Assembly (NCBI GenBank): GCA_037447655.1
Contig: JBBHKE010002450.1
Coordinates: 124,001 to 188,000, forward strand
Direction: 5' to 3'
Length of the DNA: 64,000 bases
Source of the DNA: Zygnema cylindricum
Taxonomy: Eukaryota > Streptophyta > Zygnematophyceae > Zygnematales > Zygnemataceae
Shown: one piece after another, positions 48,906-58,949 of the stretch
Layout: each line of letters opens with the position of its first letter
Numbering within the stretch: the first letter of the stretch is position 1
The notes under the pieces: generated by a model
The model's input: the letters and a program-made list of their open reading frames with translations, nothing else
Databases searched by the model: none
What the model was told of the DNA's origin: nothing
Translations under genes and position numbers: made by a program

Positions 48906-49405
48906 TGTAACGGGGTTACAGAATTGGGTACTTAGCGGCTGGGGTTAGGCTGCTATTGTTGCGATTTCAGAGCAGCGCGGTTGCGATTCCAGAGCAGCGC
49001 AGCTGCGATCCCAGACCAGCGCAGCATAGCAACTTAGTAGCGCAGCAGCGCAGCATAGCAACTCAGTAGCGCAGCGGCGCAGCATAGCAACGCCGCAGAA
49101 TGTAGATGGAACTGTATAGTTCTAGAATGAAGTGTTGGATAGATCTCGGTTGGCCGCGAAGGCCCACGCGTACAGCTATATAGTACTAGGTTTACTAGCA
49201 GTTGGCTAGTTTAAATAGGCGAGTGGATCGAGTGAATGAGACACTTGGAGTAGACCTACACAGCTAGCGCAACCTTGTACTCTCTCTCAAATAAAGCTCA
49301 ACCTTGTCTGTGAGTTCTGTGTATTCCTGCTGTTGCTACGGGAAGATCCTTAGTGTTTTCCGCTGTGCACTGTAACGTGTTGTGGTGTAGCGTGCCTCTT
49401 TTACA
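48906..49405 (+). repeat. 5' LTR, gypsy chromovirus
   Basis: It is 500 bp, TGTAAC..TTACA. Around 48969-49095 it has GCAGCGCAGCATAGCAAC-type minisatellite units. The 3' LTR has fewer. An AATAAAGC poly(A)-like signal lies near 49290. Confidence 0.92.
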
Positions 49406-49406
49406 T

Positions 49407-49418
49407 TGGTATCAGAGC
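49407..49418 (+). other. primer-binding site, gypsy chromovirus
   Basis: TGGTATCAGAGC lies one base after the LTR. It is the standard complement of the 3' end of initiator tRNA-Met. Confidence 0.92.
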
Positions 49419-49439
49419 TATCACCCGTGACTCGACAGC

Positions 49440-50210
49440 ATGGACGAACACGGCGTATCCACTACGGAAATGTTGGCGCAAGTACTGAGGGAGTTAGAAA
49501 GTGTGAGGTTACAGAACGCGCAGCTGAGTAACACTGTCACAGCCTTGGAGTCGCGTCTAGGGGAGCGACCCCATGGAGGCGTAGAGAGAGATTTCCGGAG
49601 ACCGAAATTAAGAATTCCCGACGAGTTTGACCCTGCAAGACACAAGAGCCTTGACTCATGGCTATTCTCCGTGGCGAACTATCTCGAGAATTTTCCTAGC
49701 CTATTGGACCGTGAGAAGATTCACTACGCGGGTGGTCTTCTTAAAGGGGCAGCGGGGGCTTGGTGGAGAACATTGGTGGAGGACGATGAGTTACCAACTG
49801 TCTGGGCGCTCTTCGTTCAACTTCTCCGCGACACTTGGCAGCCCGTCAACACGGTGAAGGCGGCGAGAGATAAGATCGCAGTATTGAAGCAACGAACTTC
49901 AGTGATGGAGTTTACGCAGAGGTTCTTGGAGTGCAAGGTTCAAATACCTACGATGACGGAGGATGAAGCCGTGGATCGTTTCGTGAAGGGGCTTAAGTCG
50001 TCTATTCGTAGAGATGTGGAACAATGGCTTGCTGGGGAAAGCACGACTCCTCCTCTCGCAGCAATCATCCAGTTTGCGGAGCGGACCGATTCGGTCGACT
50101 TTAACCTCCGGAGACCGTATCACTACGGGTCGAGCAGTAGCGGAGGACATCGACGAGACGAAGGTCCAACCCCCATGGAGCTCGGCGCAGTTGATGGGGA
50201 ACTTCATTAA
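49440..50210 (+). CDS. gypsy Gag (truncated before the zinc knuckle)
   Basis: It starts at the first ATG after the PBS (MDEHGVSTTEM). A short coiled coil of Leu-rich heptads (residues 10-40) precedes a retrotransposon capsid domain at about residues 60-215, with LDSWLFSVANYLE, KGAAGAWWRTL and SVMEFTQRFLECKVQ. The frame ends soon after TPMELGAVDG. Related elements have a CCHC knuckle after this MELG motif, then the protease; both are missing here. Gag builds the particle in the cytoplasm. Confidence 0.88.
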   Translation: MDEHGVSTTEMLAQVLRELESVRLQNAQLSNTVTALESRLGERPHGGVERDFRRPKLRIPDEFDPARHKSLDSWLFSVANYLENFPSLLDREKIHYAGGLLKGAAGAWWRTLVEDDELPTVWALFVQLLRDTWQPVNTVKAARDKIAVLKQRTSVMEFTQRFLECKVQIPTMTEDEAVDRFVKGLKSSIRRDVEQWLAGESTTPPLAAIIQFAERTDSVDFNLRRPYHYGSSSSGGHRRDEGPTPMELGAVDGELH

Positions 50211-50836
50211 CGAGGTGACGGTGAAAAGGTTGAAACTTCCTCTTGTGGTACTTAAGGATCATCAGTCGGTACAATTGGCCGACGGCAGTTCCTTATCCAT
50301 TACACATCGTACCCCGAGGTTACGCGTTGGCATTGGGAAATTTCGATGGTACGATACACTTCATGTATTACCTCTTGGGGACCATGAGGTAATCTTAGGG
50401 AAACCGTGGCTGCAAAAATGGAATCCGACAGTTGATTAAAGAATTGGCATCATGAGAGTGAAGAAAGGTGAAGAAGAGTTCGAGGTAAAAGCGGGAGCGG
50501 CTGGTAAGGGAACGGAAGAGGGACGCCTGCTTTCGGCCTTACAGCTTAAGAGGGCACTCAAGAAAAGGGAAACGATTGGTATGGCGGTCGTCCAGCCAAT
50601 GGAGGAGGTGAAGGAGGAGATCCCGGAAGAATGGAAGAAGAAGGACCCCGACTTCGTCTCCAAAGAAAGGGACGACATTGGAAAGACTTCCGATGAGGCC
50701 CCGGAAGTCATGACAAAACTTCTCGAGGAGTACGCAGATGTATTTCCCCCGAAGCTCCCCGAAGGATTACCTCCGAAGCGCGAAGTAGACCATAGGATAG
50801 AGCTTGTTCCTGGAGCGGTACTCCGGCTAATCGGAT
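50206..50836 (+). pseudogene. gypsy protease remnant and linker
   Basis: The region begins inside the protease with NFINEVTVKRLKLPL; the catalytic Asp-Ser-Gly motif that should stand just before has been deleted. LADGSSL and HEVILGKPWLQKWNP follow. TAA at 50437-50439 replaces what is usually a Trp codon, and the frame reopens with RIGIMRVKKGEEE. It continues as an acidic linker to [18 protein letters not shown] and is then thrown out of frame by an apparent single-base loss near 50820. Confidence 0.85.
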
Positions 50837-51425
50837 GTACAAAATGAGCTACACCGAATTGGACGAACTCAAAAAACAACTCGCGGAGTTGGTCGAAGCC
50901 GGAGCAATCGAACCAAGCAAGTCACCGTATGGAGCCCCCGTCCTCTTTGTGAACAAGGAAGATGGAGGTTTTCGTATGTGCATTGACTACCAAGCGCTGA
51001 ATAAATTAACGGTGAAGATTGCGTACCCCCTACCGAGGATAGACGAATTGTTGGATCGGCTTCGAGGTGCCAAATATTTTTCGAAAATAGACTTGCGGAG
51101 CGGATACCACCAGATTAGAATTGCCGAGGAAGACGTGGAGAAGACAGCGTTCAGAACTCGATACGGTCATTTCCAGTTTCGGGTAATGCCGTTCGGGTTG
51201 ACTAACGCACCGGCGACCTTTATGCATTTAATGAATTCCATCTTTGGCAATATCTGGACGCGTTTGTGATCGTCTTCTTAGATGACATATTGGTGTATAG
51301 CCGAACGAAGGAAGAACATATGAAGCATTTACGGACGGTCCTACAAGTTCTTCGGGAGCATAAATTATACGCAAAAAGAAGTAAATGTGACTTCTTCAAA
51401 GAGAAGATTGATTTTTTAGGTGAGC
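50837..51425 (+). pseudogene. gypsy reverse transcriptase
   Basis: RT fingers and palm are well preserved: [64 protein letters not shown], and the active-site box [10 protein letters not shown] at about 51270. An apparent one-base loss near 51247 breaks the frame just before this box, and another small deletion near 51421 removes a few residues after KIDFLG. The catalytic residues themselves remain. Confidence 0.88.
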
Positions 51426-53528
51426 CGGGACGGAATCGCAGTGGACCCAAACAAAACAAAGGTCGTTAAGGAGTGGCCGCAGCTGGCAAATATCACAGAG
51501 TTACGGAGCTTTCTAGGACTATGCTCCTATTATCGACGTTTTGTCGAAGGCTTCGCAAAGATCGCTGCACCGCTCACGGAATTGCTCAAGAATGATGTGC
51601 CCTTTGAATGGAAAACAGCGCAAGGGGCAGCCTTTAACACGCTAAAGGAGTGGTTGGTTACCGCCCCTGTGTTAGCTGTTCCCGATCCAGATTTACCTTG
51701 GACGATAATTACCGACGCGAGCGATATGGCTATTGGAGCGATCCTTATGCAGGATCAAGGAAAAGGCCTTCAACCCATCGCCTACGACAGTCGCAAACTA
51801 AAGGCAGCAGAGTTGAATTGGGCCACCCATGAGAAGGAAACAATAGCTATTATCAATGCGTTGGAGGTTTGGAAGTGTTACGTTCAGAGGAAACGGATCA
51901 CGGTTATCACGGATCACCACGCCTTACAATATCTCCAAACCCAGCCGAAGTTGTCCAAGAAACAAGTGCGTTGGATGACGTTTTTGCAAACCTTTGGTCC
52001 GGAACTTGTTATTGAATATAAGCCGGGCAAAACGAACCCGGCAGATGCGCTGTCCAGAAGACCTGACGTCGCTGCGCCGGCAGCGGAGCAACGACCGCAA
52101 GCACCGCAACAGGGGAACGAAGACTCTGTGAAAGAGACAAGCGCAGCGTCGACCGCAGCGCAAGATTCGACGCTCGGCGCAGTCACCAGTACGGTGCAAG
52201 TGGACGAACAATGGTTAAGTCGGATAAAGGCCGCCTACGGCGACGATGATTCACTAAAGGAACTCATCAAACGGAAGGTACTCGTTCGAACCGCCAATGG
52301 TATGTGGCGGTACAGACCGAGTAAGACAACACGGCTTTATGTGCCAACAAATACGGCACTTCGTCACACGATTCTTCAAATGAGTCACGACGAGCCGCTC
52401 AGTGGACATTTTGGGCGGGATAAAACAACCGCACGTGTCGCTGAGGCGTATTATTGGCCAAACATGACTCGAGACATTGCGGAATATGCCCGTACGTGTG
52501 ACTCGTGTAATAGAAACGAATCGGATTCAGGGCAACAGGGCTTGTTACACCCACTCCCAATACCATCTGTTCCTTGGGAGGCGATCTTGATGGATTTCAT
52601 CGTGGCCCTTCCCCGGACGAAGGAGGGCTACAACTCCATCTTCGTCGTCGTGGATTACCTGACGAAAATGGCACATTTTCTACCCATGACCACTACAACT
52701 ACTGCACGAAATATTGCGGACTTATTCTTTCGAGAAATATTCCGCCATCACGGTCTTCGGAAAAGGATCGTCACCGACCGCGATCGAAAATTCGTGAGCC
52801 ACTTTTGGCAAAATCTATTTGCGTTATGCGGAACGCAGCTCGCCATGTCCACAGCCTACCACCCTCAAACTGATGGTCAGACTCAAAGGGTGAATCGAAC
52901 CTTGGAGGAAGCATTGCGGGCTTATGTCTCGGTGAACCAAACGGATTGGGTGGACCATTTAACGGCAATCGAGGTAGCATACAATAGCGCAATACACTCG
53001 TCAACAAATGCCACGCCATTCTCCCTCAATGGAAGACAACCCAATCTTCCCCAAAACTTCTTGGTAGCGGACTGCCAAACACTGGCTGCTCTGGACTTTG
53101 CCAAAACCTTGCAAGGAAACCTAGAAAAGGCGGCCAAGGCGCTCCAAATGGCAAAGGATCGTCAAAAGTCGCAGGCCGACGCTCACCGGAAGGACATCGT
53201 CTTCTGCGTGGGGGACAAGGTTTGCCTTAATATGATAAACCTCTCCTTGCCTGGTGCCCTCTCTAAGAAGTTGGCACCAAAGTTCACGCGCCCGTTCACA
53301 ATTTTTTCCCGTGTGGGCGACGTAGCGTACAAGTTGGATATCCCGACGGACTTGCATATCCACAATGCTTTCCATGTTTCCCTTCTTAAACCATTCCGCG
53401 ATCCTGATTCGGTGTTCCCTAATCGACGGCAGCATACTCCTTTACCACCCGTTCGGGGAACCTCGGACGAGTATGAGGTGGAAGAGATCCTTCAGTCACG
53501 CCACTCTCGGAATTCTAACTCCACCTAA
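51420..53528 (+). CDS. gypsy Pol: RT connection, RNase H, integrase, start of chromodomain
   Basis: This 702-codon open frame has lost nothing obvious inside. The RT thumb is [21 protein letters not shown]. RNase H has [33 protein letters not shown] and [10 protein letters not shown]. Next come an Ala/Gln-rich spacer (about 52070-52200) and the integrase zinc motif ([19 protein letters not shown]). The catalytic core has [23 protein letters not shown] and [25 protein letters not shown] and FHVSLLKPF mark the C-terminal domain, with YEVEEIL beginning the chromodomain. It would copy and integrate the element. TAA at 53526-53528 cuts the chromodomain. The first codon is not a natural start, since this is normally made as part of a longer polyprotein. 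Confidence 0.9.
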   Translation: MSRDGIAVDPNKTKVVKEWPQLANITELRSFLGLCSYYRRFVEGFAKIAAPLTELLKNDVPFEWKTAQGAAFNTLKEWLVTAPVLAVPDPDLPWTIITDASDMAIGAILMQDQGKGLQPIAYDSRKLKAAELNWATHEKETIAIINALEVWKCYVQRKRITVITDHHALQYLQTQPKLSKKQVRWMTFLQTFGPELVIEYKPGKTNPADALSRRPDVAAPAAEQRPQAPQQGNEDSVKETSAASTAAQDSTLGAVTSTVQVDEQWLSRIKAAYGDDDSLKELIKRKVLVRTANGMWRYRPSKTTRLYVPTNTALRHTILQMSHDEPLSGHFGRDKTTARVAEAYYWPNMTRDIAEYARTCDSCNRNESDSGQQGLLHPLPIPSVPWEAILMDFIVALPRTKEGYNSIFVVVDYLTKMAHFLPMTTTTTARNIADLFFREIFRHHGLRKRIVTDRDRKFVSHFWQNLFALCGTQLAMSTAYHPQTDGQTQRVNRTLEEALRAYVSVNQTDWVDHLTAIEVAYNSAIHSSTNATPFSLNGRQPNLPQNFLVADCQTLAALDFAKTLQGNLEKAAKALQMAKDRQKSQADAHRKDIVFCVGDKVCLNMINLSLPGALSKKLAPKFTRPFTIFSRVGDVAYKLDIPTDLHIHNAFHVSLLKPFRDPDSVFPNRRQHTPLPPVRGTSDEYEVEEILQSRHSRNSNST

Positions 53529-54551
53529 TACTTGGTGCGTTGGAAGGGTTACGGTGCCGTGGACGACTCTTGGGTGGACAAGAAAGATCTGCATTCCCCG
53601 GAGTTGCTGCGCCGGTTTCAGCAGAGTGAGGACACTCAGCCTAACCAGAGGGGCAATCGCAGCGGCCGCAACAAAGGAGCGAATCGCAGTAGCGCAACCA
53701 TCGCAATCATATTGGGGACGCGGCAAAGGACCGCAGCGGCGATGCTACCACACCGCAACGTCGTAGCAGCGCAGCCACCGCAGCGCAACATGGTCACGAT
53801 GACGTCAGAGGATCGCAGCCCCACCGCTGCGCTGACAGGAAAGCGCAACGGCACAATTGTGTTTTACTCGGAGTGGCCCGAGGAATGGCGTATAGGGAAG
53901 CCTGGAGACCCTATCCGTATCCCTGCCGATGTTCCGTCACACCCAGCGTGGAATTTCATGCGGACCAAGGACCTGGGAAATAATCATAAAGGCTATGTGC
54001 AGCTGAATCCTCATACCTTACCATTCGTGGAAGTGGTAGAGGACAACTACAGGTACAGGATTGATGTTCCCGGGTTACTCCGCCATTATCACCCGTGGGA
54101 TGTCCGCCTCCACGACATCATCTCTCGAGCGGAGGTCACCCCTGAGGTGCGAGTACTCAAGCTGGCTCGAAGGAATGCTCTGCAGCGAGCCCGAGCTGCA
54201 AGGAAACACGTGTCCTTGAAATTACCGAAGGTACCTCGGTGGGAACCGGCGGACGAGGAACCAGAGGAAGTTCCCCCAGTGGCTGAACCCGAAGATCCCA
54301 GGTTTCCGGCACCCGAGGAGCCTGCATCGGCAGACGTTCCGCAACATTCCAAAGTACCCGAGGTTGAGGAAGGGGAAAATCAGGTTCGGGAACGCACCAC
54401 TCGGAGGCGGTTGGCAGCTGCAGATCATCACATCGCATTACTGGAGACCCGATGTGAACAGCTCCAAAATCAACTCGACCCCCTTCGCCAAGAGTTCGAA
54501 GAATATCGCGAAGAAACATATGACATACTCCGGCAATTACAGTTTCCCTGA
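53529..54551 (+). CDS. gypsy chromodomain C-terminal half plus 307-aa extension
   Basis: After the TAA the same frame continues with YLVRWKGYGAVDDSWVDKKD, the core of a chromodomain, which targets integration to marked chromatin. It ends at about 53628. The frame then stays open for about 307 codons. The parts are an Arg/Asn/Ala-rich stretch, a globular-looking part (FYSEWPEEWRIGKPGDPIRI, VQLNPHTLPFVEVVEDN, HYHPWDVRLHDII), a basic segment (LARRNALQRARAARK), a Pro/Glu-rich linker and a C-terminal coiled coil (HHIALLETRCEQLQNQLD, EYREETYDILRQL). It stops 45 bases before the 3' LTR. I know no such domain at this place in chromoviruses. Confidence 0.8.
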   Translation, partial: YLVRWKGYGAVDDSWVDKKDLHSPELLRRFQQSEDTQPNQRGNRSGRNKGANRSSATIAIILGTRQRTAAAMLPHRNVVAAQPPQRNMVTMTSEDRSPTAALTGKRNGTIVFYSEWPEEWRIGKPGDPIRIPADVPSHPAWNFMRTKDLGNNHKGYVQLNPHTLPFVEVVEDNYRYRIDVPGLLRHYHPWDVRLHDIISRAEVTPEVRVLKLARRNALQRARAARKHVSLKLPKVPRWEPADEEPEEVPPVAEPEDPRFPAPEEPASADVPQHSKVPEVEEGENQVRERTTRRRLAAADHHIALLETRCEQLQNQLDPLRQEFEEYREETYDILRQLQFP

Positions 54552-54584
54552 GTCAAACAAAGTTCAGCGGGACGCTGAACCCTT

Positions 54585-54596
54585 AGTGGGAGGCAC
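54585..54596 (+). other. polypurine tract, gypsy chromovirus
   Basis: AGTGGGAGGCAC abuts the 3' LTR and is the likely plus-strand primer. Confidence 0.75.
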
Positions 54597-55087
54597 TGTA
54601 ACAGGGTTACAGAATTGGGTACTTAGCGGCTAGGGCTAGGCTGCTATTGTTGCGATTTCGGAGCAGCGCAGTTGCGATTCCAGAGCAGCGCAGCTGCGAT
54701 CCCAGACCAGCGCAGCATAACAGCATAGCAACTTAGTAGCGCAGCTGCGCAGCATAGCAACTCAGTAGCGCAGCAGAATGTAGATGGAACTGTATAGTTC
54801 TAGAAAGAAGTGTTGGATAGATCTCGGTTGGCCGCGAAGGCCCACGTGTATAGCTGTATAGTACTAGGTTAACTAGCAGTTGGCTAGTTAAAATAGGCGA
54901 GTGGACCGAGTGAAGGGGACACTTGGAGTAGACCTACGCAGCTAGCGCAACCTTGTACTCTCTCTCTCAAGTAATAAAGCTCAACCTTGTCTGTGAGTTC
55001 TGTGTATTCCTGTTGTTGCTACGGGAAGATCCTTAGTGTTTTCCGCTGTACACTGTACGTGTTGTGGTGTAGCGTGCTTTTTTTACA
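54597..55087 (+). repeat. 3' LTR, gypsy chromovirus
   Basis: It is 491 bp and matches the 5' LTR apart from scattered substitutions and a different number of GCAGCATAGCAAC units. Confidence 0.92.
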
Positions 55088-55870
55088 TTGAATCAATATT
55101 TGAAACTGCTGATTTATTGGGGATCATGGATGGTACTTTAGCTGAAACAGATCCGAGTTGGGCGAAGAAAAACTCACAAGCGCGAAACAATTTGATCCTG
55201 TGCATCTCGGAAAATTTGGTTATGTCTCGCCTCAAAATTAAGAAAGCGAAAGAAATCTGGGAATCATTAAAAACTGCTTTTGAGAAATCTTATGTCCCAA
55301 AAGAACTTTTGGTGGCTGGGCAAATCTCAGACTATTAATACTCCGGAGGAGTATGGTGGAATATTGTGATAACTTTTGTGCTCTCATTGATGCACATTTG
55401 TCTGCTGGTGGCTCATTTCCTTAGTTCCAGCAGGCAGTCTTACTTGTTAGAGGACTCCCTAGTAATTTGAAAGGAGTGTTTGTCCAGCTGAAAACTCATG
55501 ATAAGTCTAGCTGGGCATTTCAGCTAGTATACAATCTGATCTTAAAAGAGGAAGCAACTACTAAAATACTTCAGGGAGAGAGAAAGGTAGAAGCTTTGAA
55601 CACAAATTTTGACAGAAAAACATTACTTAATCAGAACAAAAATCAGGATAGGAATCAAAATCAGAATCAGTATAACAATAGGCCAAATAGACAGTCTATT
55701 ACTTGCTTTTACTGCTCTAAAAAGGGACATGGGTACAAGTACTGTTCGAAGCTGAAAAAGGCAAATGAAACAAGATTATATCGTCCAGGCTGGCAGCAGA
55801 GCCCATATCACAATGGTTTTTTTGGGAACTCTTTTTGGGGAACTGCTCTCTTCTCAGGTTTTGCAACTTA
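55088..55870 (+). pseudogene. copia gag, copy D
   Basis: It enters gag in mid-frame with IFETADLLGIMDGT and continues with AKEIWESLKTAFEK. A stop at 55336 and a frameshift follow, then MKGVFVQLKTHDKSS. A Gln/Asn-rich stretch (KNQDRNQNQNQ) precedes a proper CCHC knuckle, CFYCSKKGHGYKYC, near 55710. It would bind genomic RNA. Frame breaks make it inactive. Confidence 0.82.
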
Positions 55871-55922
55871 AGAAGATGATCCACTGTCTTATGATGAAGG
55901 TGAAGAAACAGAGTTATTCGCA

Positions 55923-57000
55923 ATGGCGCCAGCTATGGAAGGTCAAAAAGATACAGGATGGATCATGGATATCGGAGCTTTGGCACACATGTGTTGGAAC
56001 AAGTCCAGTTTTTCCAACCTCAAAGCGACAACTCCTAGAAATATCTACTATGCCTGCGGCATGAGTGTGCATACTTCAACACAGGGTGATGTATCGTTAA
56101 TGGTAGCTGTGGGGGGAAAGTTTGTAGAAAGAACTCTTCACAATGTGTTATATGTACCACAATTCAAAAAGAATCTATTTTCTACTTCTTTGGTAGAGAG
56201 CAAAGGCTTTGATGTAATCCTCAAAGGAGGTAGGCAGGTTGTTACCAAACTAGGTAAAGTTGCAATGACACAAACTAGAGATGCAAGCAAGATGTATAGG
56301 ATGGATTTGGCTGAATAAAAAGAAAATGATGTTCTTATTCTAGTGTATCATTTGTCAATGAACTATGGCATAAGAGATTAGGCCATGTCAATTATGATAG
56401 CTTACAAAAGATGTTGAATTCAGGAAAGGTTGAGGGTGTTTCTCTTACTTCTCAGCCTGTGAAATCATGCGATGGATGCTCACTTGGAAAGATCCACATA
56501 TTACCTTTTCCACAGCAATCTGACCACAGATTGGACAAAGTTCTACAACTTATCCACTCGGATGTTCTCGGTCCATCACAAGTTCCATCAGCTGGAGGTG
56601 TCCACCATATGGCTACATTCACTGATGACTACTCGAGGTTCACAAGAGTCTACTTCATGCAGCACAAAAGTGAAGTGTTTACAGACTTGAAGCACTACAA
56701 GGCATGGGCGGAAAAGCTGCATGGAGTTCCAATCCTGGCACTAAGATCGGACTCAAGGTGGATATGGAACTCAGTGGTAGGGATGATTCTCGTTCAAGAG
56801 AATACAATTGAGATCCGAAGGGGAGGAAAGAGTGGCCAAGCCTTGGCAACAGCGACTGATTGGAGGAACAGGGATTTATGGGATATGATGACAGTGCAAA
56901 GGGTTATAGGGTATATGTCTTAGAGAGAAAGAAAGTTATTGTATGTAGAAATATACAGCTAAAGGATGAACAGGATTCGGTTGATCTGTTCACAAACACT
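55923..57000 (+). pseudogene. copia protease and integrase with foreign insert, copy D
   Basis: The protease reads GWIMDIGALAHMC, with Ile where the active-site Ser/Thr should be. LHNVLYVPQFKKNLFS follows. After a frameshift the GAG-pre-integrase region has SCDGCSLGK, and integrase starts with LIHSDVLGPSQVPSAGG and TDDYSRFTRVYFMQHKSEV. From about 56755 to 56885 the sequence switches to gag of the A/B family (compare 31440-31560). It then returns to an integrase C-terminal motif (GYDDSAKGYRVYVL). Most of the integrase core is thus missing. Confidence 0.82.
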
Positions 57001-57379
57001 GCAAGTGAACAAACAAGAAACATGAGTATGTGATCTTTCAGCATACTCAACCTGTGTGTTTTCTCTCACAGTCCCCGGCTACACCTACATCTCCACAGAT
57101 TCCTTTACCAAATGCAGCACCTCCTGCAAAACCTGATTCGGCACCAGCATCTACACAATTTCCTACACATGTGGAGCCTGCGAATCCAGATCCAGTTTTG
57201 GCACCTACGTCAGCTCAGAACAGGATAACAAATTGCAGGTTGCCGATGATTTGAGCATCAAAATTTTCGGGGGGAAGATGAACCAGCAGCCGTTTGCAAG
57301 CAAGCTCACATTTTGCTTTCTCTGCAGCTACAACGGAAGCGTTAACAATTCAAGAGGCCTTCTAATCACCGGAGAGAAA

Positions 57380-58925
57380 TCACTGGGTAGAGGCGGTAAA
57401 TGACGAAATGAAGTCAATCATGGAGGCGCAGACGTGGGAGCTGGTGGATCTTCCTCCGGGCAGAAAGCCATCGGTAGCAAATGGGTGTTCAAAGTGAAAC
57501 TCAACCCGGACAACACCATCGAAAGGTACAAGGCCAGACTTGTGGCCAAAGGTTCTAATCAAAAAGAAGGTGTTGATTTTGAGGAAACCCTTTCTCCGGT
57601 TGTCAGATTTTCCCACTGTCAGAATCTTACTAAGTCTGGCTGCTATAGAAAACATGGAAGTCCACTAGATGGATGTTAATACAGCTTTCCTGCATGGGGA
57701 ATTAGAGGAAACTATTTACATGAAACAACCAGAGATGTATGCAGAGAAAGGGAAAGAAAACTTAGTTCGTAAGCTAATAAAATCTTAGTATGGGCTAAAA
57801 CAAGCCCCCAGACAATAGAACTTAAAACTATATGAATTTCTTACAGGACTTGGATTTCAAAGGATAAGTTCATATCATTCAGTGTATGAACTGCAAGGGG
57901 ATGATGGGATTCTTTATTTTGCTGTATATGTGGACGACTTGCTTTTAATAAGCAAGTCTACGGATGAAATAAATCGGATTAAACTAGCTTTAAGGTCGAG
58001 GTTTGAGATGAAGGATCTTGGTGAATCTAAGTATATCTTAGGAATACAAAAGTATATCTTAGTAAAGAGTGACAGAAATAGAAAACTCATTATGTTAACT
58101 CAAGAGGAAACAATAAGTAATATGCTGGAAAAATTTGAAATGAAAGATGTAAAAGGATCTGCAACTCCCATGGAAATCAGACAAAAGCTTGATGGAAGCG
58201 AGTCAGAATCAAGTATAATGGTTAGTAAGAGCCTAAAGTCAGGGGAGGAAGAATTTATGGCTTTAAAGCCGTATAGACAGGTAGTGGGAAGTCTCATATA
58301 CTTCATGAATTGTACGAGACCAGACATTGCTGCAGCTGTAGGAGTCCTAAGTAGAAGTTTGCAGAATCCTAAGAGGACAGACTGGGAAGCTGCAAAAAGA
58401 GTTTTTGAGATACCTTGCAGGCACTCGTGATCTTAAGCTGATACTCGGAAGAGGAGAAGTGAAAATGCAGACTTGGATTGACGCCTACTATGGGGATATG
58501 CCAAGCTAAAATTTTACAACCAACTTCGTCCTAAAGATCGGTGATGGAACTTGCTGCAAGAGCAGTAAGCAGCAAAAGGTTACAGCACAGTCTACAATGA
58601 AGTCAGAGTACATGGCAGCAGCTTCTGCACTGAAAGAACTCCTATGGGTTAAGTCTATTTTGCAGGAACTTGGATACATGCAGACAGGTCCACTAATTGT
58701 TTAGTGTGGCAATCAGGCAGCCATTGCCATTGCTACTAACCCAAGTCATCATTTTAAGAGCAAGCACGTGGATGTCAGACTTCATTTTGTGAGAGAAAAT
58801 GTGCTTGCAAGAGTGTTAAAATTGTGTTATTTACCGGATGAGAAAATGGTTGCTGACATGAAAACCAAACCCCTTCCGGCTCCTAAGTTGCAGGTTTGTA
58901 GAAAGGCTATTGGGCTGAGTGAGTG
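57380..58925 (+). pseudogene. copia reverse transcriptase and RNase H, copy D
   Basis: RT begins HWVEAVNDEMKSI and WELVDLPPGRKAIGSKWVFK, continues to YKARLVAKGSNQKEGVDF, then (shifted) MDVNTAFLHGELEE. The YVDD box lies at about 57928 (FAVYVDDLLLISKS), followed by SLIYFMNCTRPDIAAAVG near 58300. RNase H has STMKSEYMAAASALKELLW, CGNQAAIAIATNPSHHF and KHVDVRLHFVREN. Stops at about 57787, 57818 and 58507 and frameshifts near 57610 and 58405 inactivate it. A Pro/Thr/Ala-rich linker at 57050-57220 joins it to integrase. Confidence 0.85.
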
Positions 58926-58949
58926 ACTGAGTCTAAAGATTTAGGGGAG

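Larger units (their letters stand above)
48906..55087 (+). mobile_element. Ty3/gypsy chromovirus
   Basis: It is 6182 bp with LTRs, a PBS, gag, a damaged protease, RT, RNase H, integrase, a chromodomain and an unusual C-terminal extension. LTRs are similar, with a handful of differences in the first 85 bases plus repeat-number changes, so it is younger than the copia copies. The flanking pentamers TTGCC (48901-48905) and TTGAA (55088-55092) do not match. It is non-autonomous because of a deletion through the zinc knuckle and protease site and several point lesions. Confidence 0.93.
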
